Positions 26,901-40,600 of a stretch of DNA of 64,000 nt are shown in pieces (position 1 is the stretch's first letter; each line of letters starts with the position of its first letter). The notes below the pieces were generated by a model that had not been told where the DNA came from, ran no database searches, and saw nothing but the letters and a program-made list of their open reading frames with translations. The stretch covers positions 52,271,652 to 52,335,651 of the forward strand of contig NC_052017.1 in the NCBI RefSeq assembly GCF_015832195.1. The letters are read 5' to 3'. The position numbers and the translations under genes were made by a program. The stretch comes from Motacilla alba alba (lineage: Eukaryota; Chordata; Aves; Passeriformes; Motacillidae).

Positions 26901-29900
26901 TCAACTAACTTAGAAAATGCTTTACTCTGCATCTCACTATTTCCAATGAAAATTTATCCTAATTGAATCAGTTTACCTTTTGAAACATAAATTAAATTTA
27001 AAAAAGATTTGGTGTTGCCAACAAAACAGAATGAAACTTTTTTAATATACAGCGGAAATCAATTATCCTGTATCAGTGGATGTAACTGAAAGAATATTAT
27101 TGTAGTTTCATTTTGTTTTCTTGGGGGGAAGAAAGTCTAATTGTTTTTTAAATGAAATGCTAAGTAGCATAGTTTACCAAGAAGTGTAACCACAGTCTGG
27201 TTTGATGTGTGTTGCACAGCTGGAATTAGAAACACACACAAAAAGAAAGGAAAAAAATAAAAACCACAGAGCTATTAAGCTGAGACAGTAAAGAAGCAAC
27301 AAAATTGGCCTGGCTTTTATTTTTCCACTTAAAGATACTATTCACTTGGACAAACAGTATAGTCTTTGCAAATAAATAAACTTACATTTTTTGACTACAA
27401 CAAAACAAAACAAAGAAAAAAAGAAACAGGAGAAGGAAATAGGAAAAATCCAAACCAAACAAAACAGTGAGAACATAGGGATCATTAAGTATGTGATTTC
27501 AAACAAAAATGTTGTTAATTAAGGGCAACGCCCAGCAGAAGGAATCTGGGAAAGAGGTTGAAACAAGAAACAAATATCATGTCCTTCAAGTTTAATTAAT
27601 TTCTTTGGACAATCTCCAAACATGCAAGGGGGGGGGAATGAGGGAATGAGAAAAGGAACACTAAAGAGCCAAAGGAAGAAAAAATATGAAAAGGGAGAGT
27701 TACTGAAATTTGAAAAAGTAGCATTTGTAGAAGTTTGGAAGTCAGTATGTTTTCCTCCCAAAAAGCTGTAACCAGAACCTGAGAGGTTGGGAAAATGAAA
27801 TTTCAAGTGTCTAAAAAAATGGGGTCTTTTGAAGTGCTTGTAGCTTGTGATGCCATGGCAGCCTCTTCATGATGTACAAAGTTGTTTTGTGGTAGAATGC
27901 TCAGAAAAGGGGCTCCTGCTTGCAGAAAATACATGCTGCTTCCATGCATTCTAATTGCCTGGGTCATCACTGTCTGCAGTCCTGACCATATCCCCAGCAA
28001 AGCTCTTCCCATTGGTTTAGCAGTGCCCTCAAGTCTGTTTCTAGCTGGAAATGGGACCAGTGCAGCCACAGAGGAGTAGCACAGTGATGTACCCCTGGTA
28101 GAGCAAACACCTGCCATGCCTTACTGAAAAAAACCCAAAGCCAAAAGAAATGAGTCAAAGTAAAATAATATGTATTCCTTTTCCACTTCATTTGCTTGAC
28201 TTTTTTGTCTTTTTTTTTTTTTTAATATATGAAAATCATCCTTTTCTTCCTCAGCATTAACCAGCTCCTTCATCTTGAATTCAGCTCTTGCTGCTGTAAT
28301 GAACTTAAAAAAGCACCAGCTGTGGGCTGATGTATTTCTAGCCTCTTTTTTTTTTTTTCTTTAATATTTCCTGAGTTTTTCAGTCAGATATCTGACTCTC
28401 TTCCACTCTTATGTCTTCTCTTTTCCTTCCACCCCTAACACTTTCCATCATTGCATAATGAAACCCTTTCATTGCCAGTCACTTTCCTAACTCTGCACTT
28501 GGAGCTGAATTCCCTTGTCTGGCCCCAACAGCCCTGTTATTTCCCACAAGGTTTTAAGAGCTTTTCCCAATGTAAGTGATGGGGCAAAGCCTGCCAGGGC
28601 AGTAAGTAACCAGAGAGTGGAAAATGGATTAGAAGCTCCAGTTATGCTGCAGATTGCAGGAGGAAGGAAAGAGACAGGCAGTGTGGACATATACAGGGAA
28701 CTTGTTTATAGTGAGGACTCACAGGACTGACAAAGATCAGTTGCTCAGTGGAAGTGGGTTCCCTATAAGCACTGAATAGATTCCTACTCAGTTTCCTGTG
28801 CATTTTTGGCAGAATTACATTCTATCTATTAAAATATTCATGGATAAGCAAAATTAATTTCAAAAGATATCTTTTAAAGATGTAGAAAAAGTGACTTCAA
28901 CAATCCCAGGTACTCCCCGACTCCTGTGGGATTTGTGGACACTCAGCTTTGAGGATCATTAGACCAAAAATATTAGGTGTGTGGTAGCGAAGAAGCAGGA
29001 GTGCAAATAGAATTTCCTGGACCTGAAAAAATAATAGTCTGATAAGTTGGTCTCAAAAATGCTAACCAGAGTTTTTAAAGTTTTTATTTGTATTTATTAT
29101 TGTGCAGTCTAAGGGGGGAATTAAACATCTGGGTAATGATGTGTTTACAGTTTAAAAAACATCCTAATGGTCATACTCCTTCCTCTGTAGAAACACTTGC
29201 ACACTTCTAAACTAAAGATACTTGTTTGTCTGTGTTGTTTATTGATCTGCTGTCTGGCTAATACACCACTTGAGAAGATTCTGATTCAAACATATCTCTA
29301 ATGTAAGCAGATGCAATGACTTCGACATTGGTTGCAAGTCTTGCCCTCTGAGTTTGCTCATGAAAGACATTAACTTGGCAATGACTGGTCAAAAATACCT
29401 ATTTGTTTTAGTTCAAGTCTGCTTCATTGAAACCAGATTTACACTGAGATAAGTGAGATGAGCAGAATTGCTCTGAATGTGCTCTAGGATGATGAAAAAC
29501 AAGCATACTTGTTTTTAAAGAATACCTTCCCAGAGTCAACTCTTAAGAGAATTAAAAATGTTGTTCTTTTAATATGTCACTCACATTGGAAAGTTAAATG
29601 AGAGCAACCTATTTATACCAGAAGAACCAGGTTCTCATAGATTGCATGCAATAACAATTATAACAAGGAGAAGTTTTGAGCACTGTGAAGGAAATTTTAG
29701 CCTTTTTCAGTCAAAAGAGAAAGGAAATCTAGAAACTTAGTCACTAAGAGATTAAGATTGACATTCCCAAAGCCAGCTTGGGTATTTAGATATTTACCTT
29801 GCACTAAAATTAACAAGATTTTTTGTCTAAAACTTTTAAAGCACCTTTCCTCCCCATTGGATTTGGACTCTGCAAATGTATATGCAACCTTCCCAGGATT

Positions 29901-30605
29901 AGACTAGAAATACTGTTACTGTCTGCGCACAAATGCGAGTCCATATATAGTTGCACATTTTGAATCTTTAGTAACAGATGTAACATTTCTGTATGATAAG
30001 AAAAACTTAGCAGATTATGTAAGAAGGTGGGTGTCAATTTGGTGATTTACTCTACCTGCATTTCAAAGGCAATCCATCTGAGATATGATGAAAGGTGGAC
30101 CATGTCCAGCCTGACATTGTTTGGAAAACTTGTCTATACCACATCTTTATATAGCACGAGGGAGATGACACTTTCAAAGCAATCCCTGTCTCACAGGTCA
30201 GTATGGTGGGGAAGGGTAACACTGTTTCAGAAAAATAAGTATTTATTTTATTTTTCTTGGCAGCCCATTGGTTGTCGTCAGGGTTGCCTCGGTGGAATTT
30301 TATTTTTTTTTTTTAGTTATGAGAAATATTGTGAAATCTTCAGCTTTTTGAAAAGTAAGGTAAAGTAAGATTGGTATTGAAATAGGGTAAATGGCTTCAT
30401 GAGCATTGTGGCTAACAGTGTGGTACTCTGGTCTCAGTTGAACACTAAAGAAAAAAGAAATACAGTGACTGAGATTTTGTATGAAAACCACAATTCTGTA
30501 TTCTTTACCAGGAAAACAATGCTGTTTAATATATTTTATTCAGAATTATGAAAATCCCTCTGTTTCTCTTGTATAAGCCCAGATTTGGTCGGCCACTTTG
30601 ATGTT
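20966..30605. other. Intergenic flank, no gene seen
   Basis: Nearly 10 kb with no frame over about 135 codons and no protein resemblance. It contains homopolymer runs (T-runs near 28211 and 28347, a G-run near 27630) and an A-rich block at 27230-27440. Around 29428-29475 a phrase beginning CCAGATTTACACTGAG resembles an old repeat family common in turtles and crocodilians, but it is too short to call. A GATA-rich patch (CTTATCTTATCTCC) lies near 24985. Confidence 0.5.
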
Positions 30606-30745
30606 TGGAAAGGGGAGGGAAGGGGAAGGGGAGGGGAATGGGAATGGGAATGGGAATGGCAGGGGAATGGGAAGGGAAGGGGAGGGGAGGGGACGGGAAG
30701 GTGGGGGAATGGGAAGGGGAAGGGGAAAAAAGAAGAAAAAATAAA
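30606..30745 (+). repeat. G-rich polypurine tract with GGGAAT repeats
   Basis: About 140 bp consist almost only of G and A on the + strand. They include GGGGAGGG and AAGGGG blocks, about four GGGAAT units at 30632-30658, and a second run of GGGGA units to 30725. Many runs of three or more G lie within a few bases of each other, so G-quadruplex or triplex formation is plausible. The open frames through it are low-complexity artefacts. Confidence 0.9.
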
Positions 30746-32269
30746 GGCCTTATCCCCTATAGAAAGAAGAGGTTTCTCAGCTCATTAAGTGGAGTCTAAG
30801 TAGTAGCTGCTTCACCACTGACCTGGGAATAAGTGCAAGGGAAACTTGGGACCTTAAGGTTCTCTATCTCTGACCCTAAATTCAAGAGGGGCAGGTAGTG
30901 AGAATACAAACATGTGGGTTGCTGTGTGTTGTTGGTTTTCCAGATAAAGTGCAGTGCTGGTTTTGTCTCTACTGGTTTGGTTGGAAGGTTTGGTTGTCTC
31001 CCCTGACACACATGGCTGGGGCACTGGGATGGGCCAGCTGACAGCTGTGCCATCCAGATTAGACTGTGTTGCTGTTGATAATGTGGGGAAAACAATCAGG
31101 AGCTATGGTAGGGATAATATCTGCCCCCTTGGGAGGGTGTGTACCTGCCATGTATTACTTGTTCCCAGTTCTGGTTAGCTTTCTGCATAACTGGAATCCA
31201 AGACTAATTGAGAAAGACATTTTTCTTCACATTGATCTCTGGTTACCTTTTCTCCAAAGCAAACTTCGTTCCTTCGTTTGTGATTCATGCCTTTGTCACG
31301 TGCAGACTCACCATTGCCTCATTGATCCCCACCAAGACCCCATCTCAGGCACAGCTGGAGATGCTTCCAGCTGGGCTGCCTTGCTCTGAGCACACCTTGC
31401 TGGTGTTGGCTTCGGTTTGCTAAGCTTCATGCTTAACATGCATGGATACCTACCTGCAAGGATGGCTCTTACCCTCTGGCAAGCGTCTTCACAACATCAA
31501 CAGCCTTCCTCTGCCTCCAGCACAGCCCTGGGGAGGAAGGCATCTCAGTAAGTCCCTGAGCTTCTTCCAGCCTTAGGGCATCATGTTGGCTGCTAACAGG
31601 CCCTGTAACAGAGTTCATCTCTTTTTCATGCTTGGGAAGAGGCAAGGAGTTCTTGTCCTTCTCTGCAGAATAGGCTTGTTTTGGGTTTTTTGCTATTCAG
31701 TATCTTGAGAAGCTACAGCCTCATTTTGTTACCACAAGTGTCAACAGATTTTTCAAAAGATAGCCGACCAAACAGGACCAGTTTTTGAAGTTTTCATTCA
31801 GCTGCTCTTGCTGAAGGCAGCTTTCTCGCTGATGCCGGCCAGACTCAGGCAGTAAAAAACAACGAAGAGGCAACTGGATAAAGAGTGAAGAGTATGACCC
31901 ACTGACCTGCACCCAGGTCAAAGGAGCAGAGCACACAAATCAATCACCAGGATTGATACCTGGGCTTATACTACTGGAATAGTATGTGTGAGTGTATAAT
32001 GCATCTGTGACTCAGAAGCCAGCACATTTTCTCCCTGCTCCATAAAAATTGCCTGATTTACACCGTAAAGATATGCTGCTCTTTGTGTGGTGAATATGAA
32101 AAAATTTTTGTCTGATCCAAGAGTTTTTTAATAAAGTCCATGTTCTTTGGACATTGCTATTCTTTCTGAACAGATATAGAGTGATTGCATGAAAGATCAT
32201 ACAGCACAGGTAAATTGTTAACTGTCTGTAGCCTCCTCAAGTAGGTAGGGCTCTGGATAAAGGAGCTTT
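30746..32269. other. Intergenic flank, no gene seen
   Basis: Slightly more GC than its surroundings. Frames of about 100 codons overlap on both strands and match nothing I know. Confidence 0.5.
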
Positions 32270-32425
32270 TAATGGTTTGATACAGTCTGTGATATTAGAC
32301 TGCTCATATATTAGCGCTCAGCACATCCTCTTACACAACCCAATGTGGTAGAACAAATTAATCACACTTTGGCCTGCTAAATGGGATTTGGAGGGCATAA
32401 CTATAAATTAAGCTTTCCTCAGCTC
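32270..32425. promoter_or_regulatory. Candidate conserved non-coding element
   Basis: A compact block of high-complexity sequence contains TCATATATTAGCGCTCAGC, GAACAAATTAATCACAC and ATAACTATAAATTAAGC. It includes homeodomain-type words and a CpG inside otherwise CpG-poor DNA. The function is inferred from this texture only. Confidence 0.3.
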
Positions 32426-35400
32426 CACCTCAGAAAGTTTCGTCCTCCATATTGCTCATGAGTCATACCTTCTCCAAGCTCTGCAGAGCTGAGTAAACCC
32501 TGTTCATTGTCTTCTTGCACACAAATGTTGAAGGTCTGCCTTGTCAGTTGGAGGTTTTCTGTTTGTTTTTAATTGTTTGTGCTTCTCTTCCCTGTATGGA
32601 GATGGCAGGTAGAAGCTCGCAGTTTTGTGGTTGGAACAGGAGACAGTAAAGGTTTTTCCTCACTGTTGCCTTAGCCCAGTTTCCTATACAAACAAGATTC
32701 TCTCTGGTAGGCTCCAGTGTGTCTGAGGAATGATGTTATTATGTGGTTATCACCTCGAAGCATTAGGCATATTTTTTAGATACAGCAAGATGAGGAATCT
32801 CATTTTCTTTGGGATTCTTTGGGAAACTAGTATAGAGGACAAAGGACAGGCTTGATTTGTTTGCAGTAGTCTGTGCTGCTGAGGAAGCTTCACAAGTAGG
32901 GATTTTTTTTTCATGTTTTAATAGCAGAAGTATTTTATGGGATGTTTCTATCAGGCAAAGGTGAAGAAGGCAAAGGCAGAAGTCAGAGTTGAAGTCACTG
33001 GCTGCCAGGAAGAAACCACAGATGGAAGGAAGCACTGCTCAGGGAGCTGGCAGGTCAGAGTCCAGGTGGGATTTGTCTCACCAGACAGTGCTGGGGCAGC
33101 CAGATGCTTACCTCCTCCCATGACTTCCTCACAGTCAGCAAGATTAATCGGCCCTGGATTTCCAAAGACTGATTCATCCTGTCTTAGTCACCTGTTTTAG
33201 AAGAGATGAATTGCAACACAGGGATTGTCAAGGGCATCCAGATGAGAAGTTCAAACTGGACAATGAGCTTTTAGGCTATTAAAGTACAGTTGACATGATG
33301 TCTGCTCACAAGTATGAGTGAAGATTAGACTTTTTGAACAGTGGAATGCACTGCCCAAATGCTTTTATATACTTTCATATATTTAGATGGACACAGTATC
33401 ACAGCTACAACTTCTCCTTAAAGCTCTTATTGCTCACCAACATAATTTTTATCTTGTTACTTTGCTTTTCTGTTTTCCATCCATTAGCTGATTTTAATCT
33501 ATATCTGGGTCATAGTATGAGTAGTCACAAAGCTGTATATGGTGAAGGATAAGTAGAGCTCTCTGTTATCTTTTGATCATATTACTGTCTTCTGCTTATG
33601 AGTTTCCTTTGGTTTACCTACTTGGGAAAATAAAAAGTACCTTCCTCCTTTTTCTTTCAGCCTTGTAAAACTTCTCCTTGTGCAGTGTCCTCAGATGTTC
33701 AGTTCTTAACTCAGGTACTGCACTATCGCATGTGGGGTTTTGCAAGTGCTTATTTCTCTTTGTTTAAACTCCAGATCCCAGAATCCTGCAAGCATCAGCT
33801 ATCGTAGTGCTTTATACTGTGTATTCCCTGCCTTCACACATGCAAAGCAAATTTTAAAGTGCAGTGCAGTTTCAATTTCTATAGCATTCTTTTCACTATC
33901 TGAGTAACTAGAAAGATCTGAGAACTTTCAGCAGCATTTTAGTTGAATTTTCATCTTTTTAAAGCACATCTCATGATGTATGAGAGTTAAGTTCATAGGT
34001 TTCGAACACTTTGATGTTTCTATTTTTTTTATTATGTACTGTGTGGTATCATGTCCATCATTCACCAAATACGTTCAGAAAGCTACATAAAAATTGAAGT
34101 GGTTTGGTCCTGTTTGTATTCCTAGTAACTAGTATTTTGAAAGGTAGGAAGAATCTGATTTCTAAGTCTAGTTTAATAGTTCAATAAAGTAAACAAATAA
34201 ACACAAGGGCAGAATGAAATGGAGAGGGTAAAATAATAGATCAAGCAAAAGGGTAAGAACTCATCCATCTACCATAGATACGCTTTTGGAAAGGGAGAAG
34301 TTGAAACTTAAAAGGAACATAGGATAGATGCACATTTATGGTATTTGGTATTCTTCTTTTGGATTGTGCTTCCCCCTAAATGCGTGTAAAATTTTTGTCT
34401 CATTTTTAATAGCCTAATTTTCGACTTTGAGGTATTCTGCAAGCTTGCTTTTTCGCCATAGCTATTTGTGGGGGTTACTTGAACTGATGATGCAAATCAT
34501 AAAACCATGGTTGGTCTCCATTGGAAAATATTCTACTGCCTTTGATGGAGCATGGTCTTACTGTGCTGGGCACAGACAGCACAGTACACACTGGGTGAAG
34601 AGATATTTCCTGCCTAAAAACTCTGGTGATTTTTTTTTCTAAACTTGTGTTTGGCTTTGTCGTACTGGCTCAAAACTCAGGACTATATATTATAGCATGT
34701 CTCACATTGTTTTCCTTGTCTGCTGTTTTCTTAGTTGGCCAATTACTGGTCTGTTTCAGCACCAATGACAAGTTAGCACCAGCCTGCAATGTTTATTCAA
34801 GTAAAATTCACAGACTTTTTGTTTGCCTGAGCACTACAGGACAGAAACCTTTTAGGTTCAAGCAAAATAACATATAGCTCTTCAAATTTGTCTCATATAC
34901 TTTAGATATTCTTGCCAACTGTTGACAAATTTGAGGCATATTGACAAAGTATCTTAATTTCATAAGGAAAATGCTTTTCTATCCCTTATTTTCCAAATAG
35001 TTTACTTAGGATGAGATCCTGTAAACATTCAAAGGATTACCATTTACTTTCAGCATGTGGGTAACTCCAGCAAAATTCAGAACTTACTGTTGAAATCACA
35101 TCACTCATGCCCACCAAAGCCTATGGCAAAAATTGCATCCACTTCAATGAAACCTGGGAGCCTTGATACTGAATTGGGAGGCTAGATTAATATTTTGACA
35201 TGATAGATGAAAATGTGCCATCTGCTTTCACTTAAGACTTGCACATCCCTGGATGCCCTGGCTTGCTGAAAAACCCTGAAAAGAGTCAGAAAGTTCAGTT
35301 CCTGTTAGCTGGCATTGTATTCCACTGTGGACTGCTAGTGGTGAGCATTAAAGTACCAAGGATGGCTGGTTTTGATCCATGGGGCTCCTCTCCAAACTTC

Positions 35401-36470
35401 GAATTTGTATAACTAGCAAGGTGTACTTTTGAGATCTATCTACTTAGTCTTTCAGTCCAAGACCTCAAATCTGGACAGAAAGCGCTCAAGTTTACTGTGT
35501 TTTATCTTTTTCATTTTTGTGGCAGAGAAATTGAAAAAGTAGTACCAAAGAACTAAATATGATGATAGTTTCTAGAAAGGGGGGCATTTTGTGGGATTGG
35601 TTGTTATCCTGGAATCTCATGTTTGGTTGACTTGTCTTGTTAAAGGTGTATAGGCAAGGGTGTGTCGTTAAGCCCTGGTAAAAGGACCCTGGCATATCAG
35701 TGTATGCATTTTTTTCTGCTTCCAAAGTAGCAGGGCCTTGCTTCCCTTTGAACAAGACTGTGTGACCTTAAGCTGTAGATTCCTTCTTGTCACCAGCTGA
35801 GGTGTTACCCAGTCTTCCAGTTTGGGGTACAGACTGGTGTAATTTGTGTTATTCCTTTGTGAAATAGTGCAAATCTCCTGCTATGCAATTCTTCCCAGGT
35901 TTTTGTGGATCAGAAGTGAGAATGAGAGAACTCAAATAGTCTGACATAAATGAGATGCAAGGAAAAATAACTGCAGGGAAAATGAAGGGCCCTGACAGCA
36001 TTTTTTGTATGTGTATGTGCACATGGGACTGTTGTCCTCTGCCATTAATGAGAGCTGTGCATGCTGCTGGGTCACACACCAGCAATAACTTTATCTTCTG
36101 TGAGTACCTGATCACCTTTCTGCCAAATTAACCAGAGCTTGTGGTTTTTTTAATGCTGACTGCAAAGGAATAGAAAATATCTCATCTGGTATAAATCCTG
36201 ACTGTACTTCTTGATGTCCTGACTTTCTGTCTACAGAACAGCTTTATATTGAAGTGGCACGGCATTTTTTTATCCAGTACTAGAGGTTTAGTGTCTGTCT
36301 GAACTGTAGTCTGATATGGAGCATGATGACAGGAGTAAGGGTGGGAACACCGTCACCAACAGCCTCTTCAAAATATTGTCTGGTGCAGTGTATGCATTTT
36401 ATTTGATCCATTTGGTGGGTGCACAGTTTAATGTCCCAGGCAGAATGGGACTAGGTCAGCAACTGGTATA
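32426..36470. other. Intergenic flank; possible old repeat relic
   Basis: No gene is seen. At about 34988-35160 a phrase series (GAGATCCTGTAAACATT, then GCATGTGGGTAACTCCAG, then CACTTCAATG) resembles old archosaur/turtle interspersed repeats, but it is badly decayed. Poly-T and T-rich runs occur near 34022 and 34630. Confidence 0.45.
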
Positions 36471-36526
36471 GGTAGATAGATGTGAAACAGAGATTGAGAG
36501 AGGTAGATATAGATAGATATATAGCA
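36471..36526. repeat. Interrupted GATA microsatellite
   Basis: GTAGATAGATG is followed by an interruption and then GTAGATATAGATAGATATA. This is a short degenerate tetranucleotide repeat. Confidence 0.8.
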
Positions 36527-37539
36527 TGAGGTCTTGATGGATGAGAAATTCATGCTTTAGATTCACTAATCTCAGATGTCTCCTGTCTAGGTATCATCAA
36601 ATATGTTGCAGTGTATCTTTCTGTAAGGACAAATGCCCACCAAGGACAGATTAAGACCAGTAGATTGGCTGGATTCCTGACTAGATTGGAATCTGCACAC
36701 AGGTGGTGAAGAGGATAAACTGGCAGTTCTCAGGGGCCCGTTAATGCCCATGGGTTGCTACTTGATTCACAAATGCTATTGCCACACCTTACCTGGGACA
36801 GCTCTTAACTGGGGACGATCTGCTAGAAGTGTAGTAGTAGTGCATTAATATATTATGAAAAAGACATTTGCAAATGCCCACTAAGCAGTGTCTCTATACC
36901 TATAAAGGCCAGGATGAAATAGAAGCAATAATCTATTTTTTTCTATTGCCATTAAAAAAAAGGAAAACAAGGACACTGTATGTGCATTTGGACTAGAACA
37001 ATGGGCATCCACCAGCTATTGAAATAATTATTTAAGAGGCTGACAAGAAGTCTGAAGACTACAAGCCTTCCATGGTATTTGAGCACGCTTTAAAATGTTG
37101 GCTAGTAGATTTAAGACTTAGGGGAAAACCTAGTCATTTCCTAGGGGAGTGTCTGAATTCAACTCAGAATGTGTCTGTCCAATTCACTGCATCAACAGCT
37201 GACAAAAAAAAAAAAAAGACATTTTGATGGATCCTTTATAAATCTGTGATATTCTCCCCATCCCCCCATCCCAACTGACACAACTATAATAGGCAATGTT
37301 AACGTATGGTTAGATATGCTAGAAAAAACTGTCCTTTTTTCTGATAAAGGTATTTCATTCAAGGAATTGGTTTAAATTCTACCAGGACAGTCTATATAAA
37401 CCATATCTCCTGGAGAATGGCTTGTGACTACGCCCTACAAAATACTGTTAAATCCTTTCACATGTAGCTCAATGGCTCAGTTGGGAGAGAAGCTGAGACA
37501 ACTCCCTAGAGAGAGGTTGAAAGTATCCCTGATCATTTA
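36527..37539. other. Intergenic flank, no gene seen
   Basis: No coding exon is seen. The part at 36830-37090 (for example TGCATTAATATATTATG and GAAATAATTATTTAAGAGG) has some conserved-element texture, but I would not call it. Confidence 0.45.
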
Positions 37540-37640
37540 AAGGGGATGTTAATGATGATCTAGCTAATTATAACAACATAAATATCACCACCATTAGCAA
37601 TTTCATTTCTTATTATAGCATGGCAAAAAGGAGATAAACA
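37540..37640. promoter_or_regulatory. Candidate conserved non-coding element (weak)
   Basis: The block holds GTTAATGATGATCTAGC, CTAATTATAACAAC and CCATTAGCAATTTC, three homeodomain-like words within 80 bp. Support comes from word content alone. Confidence 0.25.
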
Positions 37641-40600
37641 GATTATTTATGCCAATTCTGTGTGAAATGTTATGATTTTTGTGTTTTTATTGGATGTAGT
37701 GTTAGAGACACTCTGCTCTTCCCCCATATGCTACCTTCCTGATAATAAATATGTACAGGGTGCTTTTAAAAGCAAACAAAGGAAACTCCCTTTGCTTGTT
37801 TGTTTCGTGTGTTTATGGTCATATATCAAAATATCTCAGGCAGAACAACACCATTTTAATTTCCTGCAAGAAGAAAATATTTTTCTGAAGAATGTTCATA
37901 GTAATGAAGAGTTTCAACGCAAACATACATCCAAAGTCAAGGAGGGCAAAAGTATTTAAAAAAATAATTTTAATAAGTTAGTACTTAAGAGATGAAGAGC
38001 TCAGACTTTCTGTGTAGACAGCCCAAAAGTACAGAATTTTCTGCATAAAATTGTCCTTTTTGTCTGTGTGTAAAATTCAGCTCTTAGCCTTAATTTTCCC
38101 TCAGTAATCACAACAGAATTTGAAAAAGAAATATGTAATTTTATATTTACAAGATTGAAGAGGCTAAAAAATTACTGCATTTTGATCTGTTTAATTTTAT
38201 TATACAGCATTCAAAAAAACTAGTGATGAATATGTTATAAATAGCTAGGTTAGTTAGATAGACAGAGAATTAGGATGGTCTACAAAAGATTATCTGTATA
38301 GAGTAGAAAGATAAATCTGATCACTAGGGTTCAGTCCTTTTTCCACTGAAATCTAGCAATATCCTCAGTGCTAGCAGAAGGAATTATTTATACCAAGTCT
38401 GTGAAAGGCTGCAACGCGCATCTTTAGAAAACTCAGACTCTTGAATGAGGGTTGCTACTTTAACACATCTGGATATTTGCTGATAAATTTCCATTTTTTT
38501 TTTCAATAGCAATAATTAAAATCAAAAATCCAAATAATGAAAGAATCCAAAGTTACTAATTTACACTAGTGTGTAGTGGTACCTCAGATTATAATTTCTT
38601 TCAAAACCAAGAGATGCCAAATAGTTAGTTCTTTCCCTACTCAGAGTCCACATCATTTGCCTTTTCTAAACCAATTCCCTGACAGTAACTGCAGATAAGG
38701 TTTTTGCCCTGACCTTTATATCCTTCCCAAATGTAGTTGCCTCCACATACCAGTTCTATATCCCACCTTGGGCCATGAACCTTTCCTTGTGCCCCCAGCT
38801 GCAACTTCTGCAGACTTTGAGGATTCTGACATGATACCATCTCATACTCCTCTTTTCCTTCCACTAGGTACCTCTTGAGACCTCTCTGCTGTAAGAGTCA
38901 ACCATGCAACAAGGGAGATGCATAGGTGGGGGCAAGACGCACTGGTCAAGTCCTCTTGTGATGGATATTGCATAAATGACCAGAAATCAGTGCCATAGCT
39001 CCATATTCCGGGGCTTTACCTGAGGTTGCCCCTGTGAAAGCACAGCAGACCTGTCTATTTCATAGAATGTATTCTTGTAAGGTATTTGCCTATTGGCAAG
39101 AGAGGGACTGTTTTAAAAGCTTTGTCTTCTAGTGGCTGTCACCTGGATAAACAGCAACAGTTAAGGTTCTTGAATGTGTCCTGTAGAGCATTCACTGGGA
39201 TTGGAGAGAAAGTGAAGGGCGGTGCAGCTGGGAGAGGGGAGGAGACTGGCTCTTGGTGTCATTGAATATCAGGTCTTTTGCATACAGCTTATGTGAGCAG
39301 AGGAGCACTGCTCCTTCTGATTGTGCTTTCCTGTAACAACAGGTGCAGCAAAAAGGGAAGACAAGCACAAATCCTGGAGGCCTGTAATTTTGAAGTCAGA
39401 GGCCGAGAAGAACTGGGGAGACAAAGTAGGCTGAAGAAATGCAAAAGTATCGTGCATGGTAAAACTTAGAGCAGAAATGCCCTGTAGTTGTGGCATATGG
39501 AGTCAGAAAAAACGAGTTTTGGCACGGGTCAACAGGTCTTCGGCAGGAGTCAGCTCCTACTTGCAGGGAAACATCACAGACAAATCTCAGAGGTCAGTTT
39601 CTCTTGGAGGGGCAATCCAGACATGTGGAAAAACCATTATGTTTTATTAATGTGTAGTTTTTGTCTTCCCATTGCATCTTTCAAGTATGATTCCTCTTAA
39701 TCAGACATGAAAGATTATAAGAAAGGCACCTCCCTGAACAGAGCTGCCCATTTTCATTTTGTTAAGCTGAAGGGTCTTGGATGTTATAAGCTTCTTTTGC
39801 ACTCTTCATTGTCAAGGTGTTGAAACATTTACAATACATTTCAAATGGCAAATGTCACCCACTCACCATCAGTTTTTATTTTCTGCTTGGCCTGAGCAGA
39901 CAGAGGCACAGGCAGAAACTTCAGTTGTTGTTTCTGTTTCCCTTCTCTCAAGAATTTCACTGCTCAGAAATGCATCAAAAAGCTATTTTTCATAAGCAAG
40001 TCTTAAAGCATTCTATCACCTCTTTATAATTTTTTGTGTCTTAATGCGAGTTGCGTGTAGAAAAATGTTTTGGGTTATTTATCTCAAATTAGAAATATGT
40101 GTCTTGAGCACAGTTGGTGTGAATAATATTAAAAACAAACAAACAAGCAAAAAACCCAAAAACTCAAAAAAGGAGTTGTTCTATGATGTAACAAGATGTC
40201 CAAACTCTGAGGAAATAACTTCTTTTTTAAAAAAATCTATGATGAATACTGATTTGAAGGCCCAGTCTCAACTTAAAATCATGCCCCAGTTTGAGTGTCT
40301 TTTAAGCTGTTATTAAAAGCAGTATCTTAACATCAGCAGCACTGAATTATAAATGGTTAGTCAAACAGGATTTTCCACATTAATTTGTTTCTTTTACAAA
40401 GTATCATTTTGGATGTTGGTTAATTTCCCCTGTTACTTTTAAGGGTTTTCATTATACAAAGAGAAAAAAAAAAATAGATAAGAAAATTGATTGCATAAAA
40501 TATAAAAGAATATGCAATAGGCAGAAAATTAGAGAAGGGTACAATGGGCTGAAGGAATCATACTGCTCTTAAACAGATCTGTAAAGGGACCTGAGGTTTG

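Noticed and set aside
29428..29475. Phrase resembling an ancient archosaur/turtle repeat
   Set aside because: Too short and diverged to separate from chance by eye.
34988..35160. Possible second ancient repeat relic
   Set aside because: Only scattered phrases match memory. Mentioned in the region entry but not called as a feature.
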